A DNA stretch of 64,000 nucleotides from Streptomyces sp. SJL17-4 (lineage in GTDB: Bacteria > Actinomycetota > Actinomycetes > Streptomycetales > Streptomycetaceae), in NCBI RefSeq assembly GCF_036826855.1, contig NZ_CP104578.1:1488001-1552000 (forward strand). Direction: 5' to 3'. Shown here piece by piece: positions 42,555 to 51,181 of the stretch. The translations under genes and the position numbers were made by a program. A model generated the notes under the pieces. The model was not told the origin of the DNA, searched no databases, and saw only the letters and a list, made by a program, of their open reading frames with translations. Within the stretch, counting starts at the first letter, position 1; every line of letters starts with the position of its first letter.

Positions 42555-43072
42555 TCGGAGCCGTCCAGGGTGATCGCGGCGGTGGGGGCGACGGTGCCGA
42601 GGCGCGGGAAGTCGAGGTCGACGGAGGCACGGTGTTCGTCGGCGGTGAGCGCGGTCATGGCGTCCTCGGCGAAGACGAGCTCGTAGCCGAGGTCTCCGGC
42701 GGCGCGGGCGGTGGACTCGACGCCGAGGTTGGTGGCGATGCCGCCGAAGACCAGGGTGGTGGCGCCGAATCCGGTGAGGAGTTCGTGGAGTCCGGTGTCC
42801 TGGAAGCCGCCGATGGTGCGCTTGACGACGACGGGCTCGCCGTCCCGGACGAGGTCGGCGACGAGGTCGCTGCCGGGCGGCTGGGCTTCGACGTTCGGCC
42901 GCTCGACCCGGATGTGGACGACGGGCGCACCGGCGGCCCGGAAGGTGTCGGCGAGCCGGGCGGCGGCCGTGAGGACGTCGGTGCCGGGGCGGGGCGCGAG
43001 GGGCAGCGCGACGATGCGTTCCATGAGGTCGACGAGGACGAGCGCGGTGCGGCCGGGATCGAGTGCGGGCAT
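42551..43072 (-). CDS. Isochorismatase-fold hydrolase lacking catalytic Cys
   Basis: 173 residues. D15 (LVLVDLME) and K84 (VVVKRTIGGF) of the family triad are present, but the catalytic cysteine position in GIATNLGVEST is glycine (G117). True isochorismatases, which cleave a vinyl ether, also lack this Cys, while amidases of the family need it. No siderophore or chorismate genes adjoin. ATG 43072. Confidence 0.83.
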   Translation of the reverse strand: MPALDPGRTALVLVDLMERIVALPLAPRPGTDVLTAAARLADTFRAAGAPVVHIRVERPNVEAQPPGSDLVADLVRDGEPVVVKRTIGGFQDTGLHELLTGFGATTLVFGGIATNLGVESTARAAGDLGYELVFAEDAMTALTADEHRASVDLDFPRLGTVAPTAAITLDGSE

Positions 43073-43097
43073 GGGAGCACCGTAGCGGCCGCGATGA

Positions 43098-44207
43098 TCA
43101 TCCTGGGGTGGTCGTGGGTGTGATCCGGCCTACGGAGGGGGCCGCTGAGGGAGCCATCGCGGCCTCCTCCCCCTCCTGCTTCCCTTCCGTGTCACGGGCG
43201 CGGCGCTTCGCGATCACCGCGCAGACCATCAGTTGCATCTGGTGGAAGAGCATGAGCGGGAGCACGGCCAGTGCGGCCTGGGGGCCGAAGAGGACGCTCG
43301 CCATCGGCAGTCCCGCCGCCAGGCTCTTCTTCGAGCCGGCGAACTGGATCGCGATCCGGTCCGCCCGGCCGAAGCCGAGCCGTCCCGCCCCGTACCAGGT
43401 CAGGGCCAGCATCGCGGCGAGGAGCACGGCCTCGGTGGCGAGCAGCAGGCCGATCCGGGCCGGGGTCACCAGGTGCCAGATGCCGGCGACCATGCCCTGG
43501 CTGAAGGCGGTGTAGACGACGAGGAGGATCGAGCCCCGGTCGACGTGTCCGAGGACCTTCTTGTGGCGGGCGAGGAGGCCGCCGACCCAGCGGCGCAGGA
43601 ATTGTCCGGCGAGGAACGGTACGAGGAGCTGGAGCACGATCTTCATGAGCGCGTCGGCGGAGAGGCCGCCCGCGCTGTTGCCGAGGAGCAGGGCGGCGAG
43701 GAGTGGGGTGAGGACGATGCCGGCGAGGGAGGAGAAGGAGCCCGCGCAGATCGCGGCGGGGACGTTGCCGCGGGCGATCGATGTGAAGGCGATGGAGGAC
43801 TGGATGGTGGAGGGCACCAGACAGAGGAAGAGGAGGCCGCTGTAGAGCTGGGGGGTGAGCACGGTGGGGACGAGGCCGCGGGCGGCGAGTCCGAGGAGCG
43901 GGAAGAGCAGGAAGGTGCTGCCGAGGACGGTGAGGTGGAGCCGCCAGTGCTTGAGGCCGTCGAGCGCCTCGCGGGTGGAGAGCCGGGCCCCGTAGAGGAA
44001 GAAGAGGAGCGCCACGGCTCCGGTGGACGCCCCTTCCGCGACGTGGGCGGCGGCGCCGGAGGCGGGGAGCAGCGCGGCGAGGGCGACCGTGCCGAGCAGC
44101 GCCAGGATGTACGGGTCGACGGGCAGCCAGGACGGCAGCCGGAGGGTGCGACGTGGCGTACCGGGGCGGCTTCGGCGGGGGGTGGGGGCGGGCGTACGGG
44201 CGGTCAT
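43098..44207 (-). CDS. Bile acid:sodium symporter-family transporter
   Basis: 369 residues, about ten membrane segments. BASS family: FFLYGARLSTREALDGL, LVPSTIQSSIAFTSIARGN and GSKKSLAAGLPMA are typical. Mediates uptake or export of organic anions. The cytoplasmic tail is Lys/Glu/Ala-rich. Likely controlled by the divergent LysR gene 186 bp away. ATG 44207. Confidence 0.88.
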   Translation of the reverse strand: MTARTPAPTPRRSRPGTPRRTLRLPSWLPVDPYILALLGTVALAALLPASGAAAHVAEGASTGAVALLFFLYGARLSTREALDGLKHWRLHLTVLGSTFLLFPLLGLAARGLVPTVLTPQLYSGLLFLCLVPSTIQSSIAFTSIARGNVPAAICAGSFSSLAGIVLTPLLAALLLGNSAGGLSADALMKIVLQLLVPFLAGQFLRRWVGGLLARHKKVLGHVDRGSILLVVYTAFSQGMVAGIWHLVTPARIGLLLATEAVLLAAMLALTWYGAGRLGFGRADRIAIQFAGSKKSLAAGLPMASVLFGPQAALAVLPLMLFHQMQLMVCAVIAKRRARDTEGKQEGEEAAMAPSAAPSVGRITPTTTPG

Positions 44208-44237
44208 GGACTCCACTGCTCTGTGCACGGCGAGGGG

Positions 44238-44291
44238 TGTCTCGCGCTTGTCTCGCGCATGTCTGCGCTTGCTCGCGCTTGTCTCGCGCCT
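44238..44291. repeat. TGTCTCGCGC repeats in the divergent promoter region
   Basis: Three copies of TGTCTCGCGC and related TCTGCGCTTG pieces lie between the transporter start and the LysR operator. Confidence 0.7.
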
Positions 44292-44347
44292 TTCCATCCT
44301 GGCCCAGGGCTCGGTGATCGGGAATCCCGCACAGGACACTGACTGTC

Positions 44348-44362
44348 ATCGCGTTTCGCGAT
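44348..44362. promoter_or_regulatory. LysR-type operator (T-N11-A)
   Basis: ATCGCG-TTT-CGCGAT is a perfect 15-bp palindrome containing T-N11-A (T at 44349, A at 44361). It lies 32 bp before the LysR GTG and probably controls both LysR and the divergent transporter. Confidence 0.7.
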
Positions 44363-44381
44363 AATCACGCGGCGCAGGGGT

Positions 44382-44393
44382 TACGGTCGTCCT
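44382..44393 (+). promoter_or_regulatory. -10 hexamer, leaderless LysR transcript
   Basis: TACGGT followed by 6 nt and GTG at 44394; no ribosome site. Confidence 0.45.
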
Positions 44394-45260
44394 GTGTACG
44401 AGCCCACCCATCTCCGCACCTTCCTCGCCGTGGCCCAGACGCTGAGCTTCACCCGGGCCGCGGACCGTCTCGGGCTGCGGCAGTCGACGGTCAGCCAGCA
44501 CGTGCGGCGCCTGGAGGAGGCGACGGGCCGGCCGCTGTTCACCCGGGACACCCATCGGGTGGCGCTGACCGAGGACGGCGAGGCGATGCTCGGGTTCGCG
44601 CGCACGATCCTTCAGGCGCACGAGCGGGCGGCGGCGTACTTCGGCGGGACGCGGCTGCGGGGGCGGCTGCGTTTCGGGGCGTCGGAGGACTTCGTGACGA
44701 CCCGGCTGCCGGAGATCCTGGAGTCGTTCCGGCGCGAGCACCCGGAGGTCGACCTGGAGCTGACGGTGGAGCTGTCCGGCACGCTCCAGGCCCGGCTCGC
44801 CGCGGGGCGGCTGGATCTGATCCTGGCCAAGCGGCGCGGCGGGGAGAGCGAGGGGCGGCTCGTGTGGGAGGACTCCCTGATCTGGATCGGGGCGCCGGGG
44901 CTTCGGCTGGATCCCGACCGTCCGGTGCCGCTCATCCTGTACCCGCCGCCGGGGATCACCCGGGCGCGGGCCCTGGAGGCGCTGGAGGCGCAGGGCCGGG
45001 CGTGGCGGATCGCGTGTACGAGTTCCAGCCTGAGCGCGAACGTGGCGGCGGCGCGGGCGGGGCTGGGCGTGATGGCGCACACACGGGGGCTGGTGCCGCC
45101 GGGTCTGGTACCGGTGCCGGCGCGGGCGGGGCTGCCGGAGCTCGGCGACGTCGGTTTCGTGCTGCGTGCGGGGCGCCGGGGCGGGGCGGTGCAGGAGGCG
45201 GCGGACGCGCTGGCGGAGGCGATCCTGGCGGGCGGCGACCGACTGCACCGGCCGGGCTGA
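44394..45260 (+). CDS. LysR-family transcriptional regulator
   Basis: 288 residues. The helix-turn-helix is at about residues 5-60 (LRTFLAVAQTLSFTRAADRLGLRQSTVSQHVRRLE), followed by a periplasmic-binding-like effector domain (LRGRLRFGASEDFV). Start GTG 44394. Divergent from the BASS transporter. Confidence 0.9.
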   Translation: MYEPTHLRTFLAVAQTLSFTRAADRLGLRQSTVSQHVRRLEEATGRPLFTRDTHRVALTEDGEAMLGFARTILQAHERAAAYFGGTRLRGRLRFGASEDFVTTRLPEILESFRREHPEVDLELTVELSGTLQARLAAGRLDLILAKRRGGESEGRLVWEDSLIWIGAPGLRLDPDRPVPLILYPPPGITRARALEALEAQGRAWRIACTSSSLSANVAAARAGLGVMAHTRGLVPPGLVPVPARAGLPELGDVGFVLRAGRRGGAVQEAADALAEAILAGGDRLHRPG

Positions 45261-45279
45261 CCGGGCTACGCGCCCGGTC
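45259..45279 (+). terminator. LysR terminator
   Basis: GACCGGGC (45259-45266) and GCCCGGTC (45272-45279) pair perfectly around TACGC. The stem begins inside the LysR stop codon. Confidence 0.65.
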
Positions 45280-45633
45280 GCTCCCGTGCCCACGCGTCCG
45301 GGCCGGCCCGCGCGGGGCCGCTTCGGGGCTCCGGGCGTACCGCCGGGACGGCGCGCCCGGCGTGCGGGTGGCGGGCGGCGTCGGGTGGCGGGCCGTGAGC
45401 GGCCCGTACAGATTCGGTGGAGATTCCCGCCGGATGGACGTACCGAGCGGTCGGTAACGTCCCGGCAGCATCCGCGACTTGGTCCTACCACCCACCCTGA
45501 CCTGTGCGAACACGGAATGTCCCGGCTTGGTGAAGGCCCTCCCGCCGGGCAGTCGGGTGGGGTACCGTCACCCGCGCCGTACGGAGCGCTACAACGAGCT
45601 TTTCCAGCCATCGAGCCGTCGAGGAGCAGGTCA
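45280..45633. other. 354-bp upstream region of the acyl-CoA synthetase gene
   Basis: No gene seen. TACCGT at 45563-45568 is a plausible -10 hexamer, which would give a 5' UTR of about 60 nt. GAGGAGCAGG (45621-45630) is the ribosome site for the GTG at 45634. Nothing else stands out. Confidence 0.5.
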
Positions 45634-47457
45634 GTGCGCGAGTTCACCGTGCCGCCCGTCGAGGCGGCGCCTCAGGTCGGCGGTCTGGCGGACGCCGTGT
45701 TCGAGCGTGCCCTGACGGAGCCGGACCGGATCACGTTCGGCCGGAAGGGGCCGGGCGGCGAGTGGCGGGACGTGACGGCCGGACGGTTCCGGGACGAGGT
45801 CCTCGGCCTCGCGAGGGGCCTGATCGCGGAGGGCGTGCGGTTCGGCGACCGGGTCGCCATCATGGCCCGGACCCGCTACGAGTGGACGCTCTTCGACTTC
45901 GCTCTGTGGGCCCTCGGCGCGCAGCCGGTGCCGATCTACCCGACGTCCTCCGCCGAGCAGGTCTTCTGGATGCTGCACGACTCCGAGGTCACGGCCTGTG
46001 TGGTGGAGCACGAGGACCACGCGATGACGATCGGCTCGGTGATCGACCGGCTGCCCCGGCTTCAGCGCCTGTGGCAGCTGGACGCGGGCGCCGTGGCCGA
46101 GCTGACGGCGGCGGGGGCGGACATCGACGAGGACGTCGTGCACCGGCACCGGCGGGCGGTGACCCCGGAGACGGTGGCGACGGTCATCTACACGTCGGGG
46201 ACGACCGGCCGCCCCAAGGGTTGTGTGATCACCCATTCCAACTTCATGTTCGAGACGGACATGCTGGTGGGCCGCTGGGAGTCGGTGTTCCGTTCCCGGC
46301 CGGGCGAGGAGGCCTCGACGCTGCTGTTCCTGCCGCTCGCGCACGTCTTCGGGCGGATGGTGGAGGTGGCCGCGGTCCGGACCGGGGTGAAGCTGGGGCA
46401 CCAGCCGGTGATGGTGGCGGCGGAGCTGATCCCGGACCTGGCCGCCTTCCGGCCGAGTTTCGTGCTGGCCGTTCCGTACGTCTTCGAGAAGGTCTTCAAC
46501 GCGGCGCGGCGCAAGGCGGAGCGGGAGGGGAAGGCCGGCCCGTTCGACAAGGCCGTGGAGGTGGCGGTCGCGTACGCGGAGGCCCTTGAACACAAGGCCT
46601 TCGGCACCGGGCCGGGGCCGTCGGCGGCGTTGCGCGTGCAGCACCAGTTCTTCGAGAAGACGGTGTACGCGAAGGTCCGCGCGGCGCTCGGCGGACGGCT
46701 CCGGCACGCGATGTCGGGCGGTTCCGCGATGGACCGCCGGCAGGGGCTGTTCTTCGCGGGTGCGGGGGTGACGGTCTTCGAGGGGTACGGCCTGACGGAG
46801 TCCTCGGCCGCCGCGACCGCGAACCCGCCGGAGCGGACGCGGTACGGCACGGTGGGGCAGCCGGTCCCGGGGACGACGGTGCACATCGCGGAGGACGGCG
46901 AGGTGTGGCTGCACGGCGGCCAGGTCTTCTCCGGCTACCTCAACGACCCCGAGGCGACCGCCGCGGTCCTCAACGACGGCTGGCTGGCCACCGGGGACCT
47001 GGGCTCCCTCGACGAGGAGGGCTATCTGACGATCACCGGGCGCAAGAAGGAGATCCTGGTGACCTCGGGCGGCAAGAGCGTCGCGCCGACGGGTCTGGAG
47101 GAGCGGGTGCGGGCGCATCCGCTGATCGCCCAGTGCATCGTCGTCGGCAACGACCGGCCGTACATCGCGGCCCTCGTGACGATCGACCAGGAGGCGGTGG
47201 AGCACTGGCTGGCGATGCAGGGGCGGGCGCCGCTCGCGCCGGCGGAGCTCGTACGCGATCCGTCCCTGGAGACGGAGATCCGGCGGGGGGTGGTGGCGGC
47301 GAACACGCTGGTCTCGCAGGCCGAGTCCATCCGCACCTTCCGGATCCTGGCGCATCCGTTCAGCGAGGAGCACGGGCTGCTGACTCCGTCCCTGAAGCTG
47401 AAGCGGAAGGCGATCGAGCGGGCGTACGCGGCGGAGGTCGCGGCGCTGTACGGCTGA
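45634..47457 (+). CDS. Long-chain fatty acid-CoA ligase (FadD-type)
   Basis: 607 residues. AMP-forming adenylation enzyme: IYTSGTTGRPKG (the P-loop), GYGLTESSAA, GWLATGD and ITGRKKEILVTSGGKSVAP (the catalytic-lysine hinge region). Length and PLAHVFGR, VPYVFEKVFN fit the FadD15-like branch. Activates fatty acids with ATP and CoA. GTG 45634 has GAGGAG upstream. Confidence 0.92.
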   Translation: MREFTVPPVEAAPQVGGLADAVFERALTEPDRITFGRKGPGGEWRDVTAGRFRDEVLGLARGLIAEGVRFGDRVAIMARTRYEWTLFDFALWALGAQPVPIYPTSSAEQVFWMLHDSEVTACVVEHEDHAMTIGSVIDRLPRLQRLWQLDAGAVAELTAAGADIDEDVVHRHRRAVTPETVATVIYTSGTTGRPKGCVITHSNFMFETDMLVGRWESVFRSRPGEEASTLLFLPLAHVFGRMVEVAAVRTGVKLGHQPVMVAAELIPDLAAFRPSFVLAVPYVFEKVFNAARRKAEREGKAGPFDKAVEVAVAYAEALEHKAFGTGPGPSAALRVQHQFFEKTVYAKVRAALGGRLRHAMSGGSAMDRRQGLFFAGAGVTVFEGYGLTESSAAATANPPERTRYGTVGQPVPGTTVHIAEDGEVWLHGGQVFSGYLNDPEATAAVLNDGWLATGDLGSLDEEGYLTITGRKKEILVTSGGKSVAPTGLEERVRAHPLIAQCIVVGNDRPYIAALVTIDQEAVEHWLAMQGRAPLAPAELVRDPSLETEIRRGVVAANTLVSQAESIRTFRILAHPFSEEHGLLTPSLKLKRKAIERAYAAEVAALYG

Positions 47458-47487
47458 GCCGTGCCCTCGGGGGCAGCCCGGCACGGC
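47458..47487 (+). terminator. Terminator after the acyl-CoA synthetase gene
   Basis: GCCGTGCC (47458-47465) and GGCACGGC (47480-47487) pair perfectly, starting directly after the stop codon. Confidence 0.7.
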
Positions 47488-47494
47488 AAGCGGA

Positions 47495-47513
47495 ATGCGA
47501 GACTCCCTCGCAT
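47495..47513 (+). promoter_or_regulatory. Inverted repeat upstream of the aldo/keto reductase gene
   Basis: ATGCGAG-ACTCC-CTCGCAT with perfect 7-bp arms, 57 bp before the GTG. It could be an operator; no regulator gene adjoins. Confidence 0.45.
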
Positions 47514-47569
47514 CGTTGAAGGTGGGAGTAGTCAGGCACGACCCGCGACAAGGTAAGGATCCACTCCAC

Positions 47570-48409
47570 GTGAGCACGGACAGCAAGGTTCCCTCGGTCA
47601 CCCTGAACAACGGCGTGCGGATGCCGCAGCTGGGCTTCGGTGTCTGGCAGGTGCCGGACGACGAGGCCGCGGCGGCCGTGACGACCGCCCTGGAGGCCGG
47701 CTACCGCTCGATCGACACCGCCGCGATCTACGGCAACGAGGAGGGCACGGGCCGTGCCGTCGCCGCGTCCGGGATCGCCCGCGAGGACCTGTTCGTCACC
47801 ACCAAGCTGTGGAACAGCGAGCAGGGCTTCGACGCGACGCTGAAGGCCTTCGACGCCTCCCTCGACAAGCTGGGTCTCGACTACGTCGATCTGTACCTGA
47901 TCCACTGGCCGGTCCCCTCGAAGGACGCCTACGTCGACACGTACCGCGCGTTCGAGAAGATCCATGCGGACGGGCGCGCCAAGGCGATCGGCGTCTCGAA
48001 CTTCCTCCCGGAGCACCTGGAACGGCTGATCGGCGAAACGTCGGTCGTGCCCGCCGTCAACCAGATCGAGCTCCACCCGCAGCTCTCCCAGCAGGCCTCG
48101 CGCGAGGCGCACGCCCGGTACGGGATCGCGACCGAGGCGTGGTCGCCGCTCGGCTCGGGGAAGGGGCTCCTGGACGTGCCGGCGATCGTCGCGATCGGCC
48201 GCAAGCACGGGCGGACCCCGGCCCAGGTCGTGCTGCGCTGGCACCTCCAGCTGGGGAACGTGGTGATCCCGAAGTCGGTCACCCCGTCCCGCATCGAGGA
48301 GAACATCGACGTCTTCGGCTTCGAGCTGGACGCCGAGGACCTGGCGGCGATCGCCGCGCTCGACGAGAACCGCCGACTGGGCCCGAACCCCGCGGAGTTC
48401 GGCGCCTGA
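47570..48409 (+). CDS. Aldo/keto reductase
   Basis: 279 residues. The catalytic tetrad is visible: D49 and Y54 (YRSIDTAAIYGNE), K79 (TTKLW) and H112 (LIHWP), with NADPH-binding IPKSVTPSRIEEN near the end. Close in look to 2,5-diketo-gluconate-reductase-like enzymes. GTG 47570 has AAGGAT 9 nt upstream. Substrate uncertain. Confidence 0.92.
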   Translation: MSTDSKVPSVTLNNGVRMPQLGFGVWQVPDDEAAAAVTTALEAGYRSIDTAAIYGNEEGTGRAVAASGIAREDLFVTTKLWNSEQGFDATLKAFDASLDKLGLDYVDLYLIHWPVPSKDAYVDTYRAFEKIHADGRAKAIGVSNFLPEHLERLIGETSVVPAVNQIELHPQLSQQASREAHARYGIATEAWSPLGSGKGLLDVPAIVAIGRKHGRTPAQVVLRWHLQLGNVVIPKSVTPSRIEENIDVFGFELDAEDLAAIAALDENRRLGPNPAEFGA

Positions 48410-48420
48410 CCGGTCGGGTG

Positions 48421-48466
48421 ACGACGACGGCGCCGAGGTCCGGGCGGACCTCGGCGCCGTTGTCGT
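48421..48466 (+). terminator. Strong terminator after the aldo/keto reductase gene
   Basis: 21-nt arms (48421-48441 and 48446-48466) pair with one mismatch around GGGC. It is the longest stem in the window and ends the reductase transcript. Confidence 0.85.
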
Positions 48467-48540
48467 ACCCCCGGCATAGAGTCGACCGCGGACCGTGAAG
48501 CGCAGTGCGAGCGGCGAGTGCGAGTGAGGGAGTCGATTCG

Positions 48541-49008
48541 GTGAGTGGTGGGTCTCCGGTGCCCGTCGAGGAGGGCCTCTACCGGGTGCGGAACGTGGCC
48601 AGTGGGCTGCTCCTCGAGGTGTACGAGGGGTCGAGCCGCAGCGGTGCCAAGGTGCAGCAGGGCACCGGGAACGGCACGCCCGGCCAGCACTGGCACATCA
48701 CCGCCGTGCCGAACGGCGGGGGGCTCTACCACCTGGTCAACGCGGCCAGCGGCAAGCGGCTCGATGTCGCCAACGCCTCCACGGAGAACGGCGCCACCAT
48801 CCAGCAGTGGAAGGCGAACAACTTCGGCGCGCAGGAGTGGATCATCGAGCAGGACCTCCAGTCGCCGGGGACGGTCGCGCTGGTGAGCTTCATCAGCGGG
48901 CTGTTCCTGGAGGTCGCCGACGAATCGAAGGAGGACGGCGGCGACATACGGCAGTGGGAGGACACCGACTCCCCGTTCCAGTGGTGGCGGTTGGAGCCGG
49001 TGTCCTGA
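48541..49008 (+). CDS. Ricin-type beta-trefoil lectin protein
   Basis: 155 residues: a single beta-trefoil with about three repeats carrying Q-x-W-like motifs (GQHWHI, QQWKANNFGAQEW, FQWWRLEP), giving sugar binding. There is no signal peptide or enzyme domain, so it appears cytoplasmic, unlike most Streptomyces ricin-type modules. GTG 48541 has GAGGGAG 8 nt upstream; an upstream in-frame ATG is less supported. Confidence 0.85.
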   Translation: MSGGSPVPVEEGLYRVRNVASGLLLEVYEGSSRSGAKVQQGTGNGTPGQHWHITAVPNGGGLYHLVNAASGKRLDVANASTENGATIQQWKANNFGAQEWIIEQDLQSPGTVALVSFISGLFLEVADESKEDGGDIRQWEDTDSPFQWWRLEPVS

Positions 49009-49030
49009 CCCGCGGGGGTACGGCCCGAAT

Positions 49031-49090
49031 CCGCCGGAGTACGTCCCGCCCCGCAGGAGTACGTCCCGCCCCGCCGGAGTACGGCCGACG
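49031..49090. repeat. Three 20-bp tandem units
   Basis: Units starting at 49031, 49051 and 49071 share GGAGTACG; the first two also share TCCCGCCC. They fill the gap between the lectin stop and the convergent methyltransferase stop. Confidence 0.8.
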
Positions 49091-49103
49091 GGCGCGGGCG
49101 TCC

Positions 49104-50069
49104 TCAGCCCTTGCGGGCGGTGTGGACCGTGCGGGCCGCGAGGTAGAACAGGTCCGTGCGGTGGTGGAGCGACATCTCGTCGGCCGGGTCGAGGAGCCGG
49201 TCGAGCATCGCGCGGTCGTCCGCGTCGAGCCGGTCGCCGAAGCTGTCGCGTACGCGGCCGAAGTGGTGGAGGGCCAGCTCGCGCACGATCGGGGACACCG
49301 GCGCGGGAACGTCGCTGAGGAAGGTGCGGGTGCCGGCGGGGGTGAGGCCCGCGTCGGCGAGCAGGGCCCGCCAGTCGTCCGGCTCGTCCTTGTGCCCGGG
49401 GGTCTCGGCGCGCATCTCGGCGAACCGGTCGGCGTTGGCGGCGTCGAGGCGCGCCTCCAGGCCCGGCCGGCCGAAGCCGATGTGCCAGGGCAGGTGCCGG
49501 GCGGGCAGCCCGCCCTCGACGAGGACCATCAGGCCGCCCGGGTTCAGCAGGCCGGCGAACTCGACGAGCGCGGCCCGCTGGTCACCGATGTGGTGCAGGG
49601 AGTTGCCCGCCCAGATCAGGTCGGCCTTCCCCAGCTCGGCGATGCCTTCGGGGAGTTCGGTGTGGAGGGTGGAGAGCCGGGCGGCGAGTCCGCGTTCCTC
49701 GGCGCGTTCACGGGCGCGGGCGAGGAGTTCGGGGGAGCCGTCGACGGCGACCGCCTCGGCCGCCGGGAAGGCCTCGGCGAGGACGCCGGTGATGACACCG
49801 GGGCCGCTGCCGACGTCGAGGACCCGGCGGACGCCCTGCACGGGGGCGAGCGTGCCGAGCCAGGCGGCGGCGTCCGCGTAGGCGGGGCTCTCGATCTCCG
49901 CCTGCCGCTCCAGGAGCGGGGCGATCTCGTTCCAGTCGAGAGGGACGCCGCTGTGGTGGGAACCGTGGCTGTGCTTGTGCCCGGTGGTGTGCGTCCCACC
50001 GGGAGTGTGCTGGTGGCCGTGCCCGTCGCCGTGCGAGTGGCCGTGGTGCGTTGCGGTGTGCTGGCTCAT
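49104..50069 (-). CDS. SAM methyltransferase with His-rich N-terminus
   Basis: 321 residues. Residues 1-41 hold about 16 histidines (HGHSHGDGHGHQH...), a typical metal-binding tail. The rest is a class I methyltransferase: VLDVGSGPGVITGVL, AVDGSPELL, ADLIWAGNSLHHIGD, LLNPGGLMVLVEGG. A perfect palindrome lies 42 bp upstream of the start. ATG 50069. The AraC gene lies 84 bp upstream on the same strand. Substrate unknown. Confidence 0.85.
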   Translation of the reverse strand: MSQHTATHHGHSHGDGHGHQHTPGGTHTTGHKHSHGSHHSGVPLDWNEIAPLLERQAEIESPAYADAAAWLGTLAPVQGVRRVLDVGSGPGVITGVLAEAFPAAEAVAVDGSPELLARARERAEERGLAARLSTLHTELPEGIAELGKADLIWAGNSLHHIGDQRAALVEFAGLLNPGGLMVLVEGGLPARHLPWHIGFGRPGLEARLDAANADRFAEMRAETPGHKDEPDDWRALLADAGLTPAGTRTFLSDVPAPVSPIVRELALHHFGRVRDSFGDRLDADDRAMLDRLLDPADEMSLHHRTDLFYLAARTVHTARKG

Positions 50070-50110
50070 GGGTCCAGCGTGCGTCGAGTCGGCCGCGAGC
50101 GCGAGCACTG

Positions 50111-50125
50111 TTGCCGTTCCGGCAA
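50111..50125. promoter_or_regulatory. Palindrome upstream of the His-rich methyltransferase gene
   Basis: TTGCCG-TTC-CGGCAA is a perfect 15-bp palindrome 42 bp before the ATG at 50069, a likely operator. A metal-sensing regulator would fit the His-rich product, but none adjoins. Confidence 0.5.
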
Positions 50126-50153
50126 GAAGATCGATCCTTTGTTGCTCAGATCG

Positions 50154-51086
50154 TCATACCCCGGCGCGGTGCTCCTGTGGGCTGACGCCCCTGACCCGCT
50201 TGAACGCGGCGCTCAGGGCGAAGGCTCCGCTGTAGCCGACCTGCCGGGCGACGGACTCGACGGTGGCGTCGCTCTCGCGCAGCAGATCGGCGGCGAGCGC
50301 GAGCCGCCAGCCGGTGAGGTACGCCATCGGGGGCTCGCCGACGAGTTCGGTGAAGCGGCGGGCGAGGGCGGCCCGGGACACGCCCGCCTTCGCGGCGAGC
50401 GAGGCGACGGTCCAGGGGTGGGCGGGGTCGTCCTGGAGCAGTCGGAGGGCGCGGCCGACGACCGGGTCGCCCATGGCCCGGTACCAGGCGGGGGCCTCGG
50501 CACCCGGCCGGGAGAACCAGGCACGGACGCCGGAGATGAGCAGCAGGTCGAGGACCCGGTCGAGGACGACGGTCTGGCCGGGTTCGTCGCGGGCGATCTC
50601 CTCGCCGAGGAACGGCATGAGGGGGCAGTTCCACGCGTCGGCGGGCAGGTGGACCAGTGTCGGCAGGGCGTCGAGCAGCCGGCGGCCGACCTCGCCGTCC
50701 ATCCGGTACGTGCCGACGAGGACCGTGGTACCGCCGTCGGGCGCGTTGCCCCAGGTGCGGACGCCGAGCCTCATGCGGTCGGCGAGCGGCTCCCCGGTCA
50801 GGGTGGTGCAGACGCCGTCGGGCCCGATCACGGCGCTGGGCGCGGCGTCGGGGGCGTACGCGACGGTGTACGGCTCCGGGCCCCGGACGATGGCGATGTC
50901 TCCGGGCCGCAGCACTACGGGCTCGCCGCTGCCGGGAACGACCCAGGCCTCGCCCTCGGTCACGCACATCACGCAGATCGGGGCGGCGTCCTCGATGCGC
51001 ACCGACCACGGCGGCTCCATGACCATGCGGAGCAGGAAGGCGCCCCTGGCGCGGGGTCCGTCGAGGAGTCCGGCGAGTGCGTCCAT
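50154..51086 (-). CDS. AraC-family transcriptional regulator
   Basis: 310 residues. An N-terminal cupin-like ligand domain (MCVTEGEAWVV, LRPGDIAIVRG) and the C-terminal AraC helix-turn-helix pair (VASLAAKAGVSRAALARRF ... VARQVGYSGAFALSAAFKRVRGVSP). Divergent from an NmrA-like reductase gene, which it probably controls from the shared 95-bp gap. Confidence 0.92.
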   Translation of the reverse strand: MDALAGLLDGPRARGAFLLRMVMEPPWSVRIEDAAPICVMCVTEGEAWVVPGSGEPVVLRPGDIAIVRGPEPYTVAYAPDAAPSAVIGPDGVCTTLTGEPLADRMRLGVRTWGNAPDGGTTVLVGTYRMDGEVGRRLLDALPTLVHLPADAWNCPLMPFLGEEIARDEPGQTVVLDRVLDLLLISGVRAWFSRPGAEAPAWYRAMGDPVVGRALRLLQDDPAHPWTVASLAAKAGVSRAALARRFTELVGEPPMAYLTGWRLALAADLLRESDATVESVARQVGYSGAFALSAAFKRVRGVSPQEHRAGV

Positions 51087-51181
51087 GGGTCAACAGCGTA
51101 GGCGGGCCGATGAGACGGAGACATAGGAGTGTGAGACGGCGGAGCATGGGCGGCGGGAGCCGTGGGCGGGAGTCTTGACCC
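51087..51181. promoter_or_regulatory. AraC / reductase divergent promoter region
   Basis: 95 bp between two divergent starts. GAGACGG occurs twice as a direct repeat (about 51112 and 51134), the arrangement expected for an AraC binding site. No ORF. Confidence 0.45.

Noticed and set aside
42551..43072. Siderophore isochorismatase (EntB-like)
   Set aside because: No ArCP domain and no isochorismate synthase, AMP-ligase or NRPS genes nearby.
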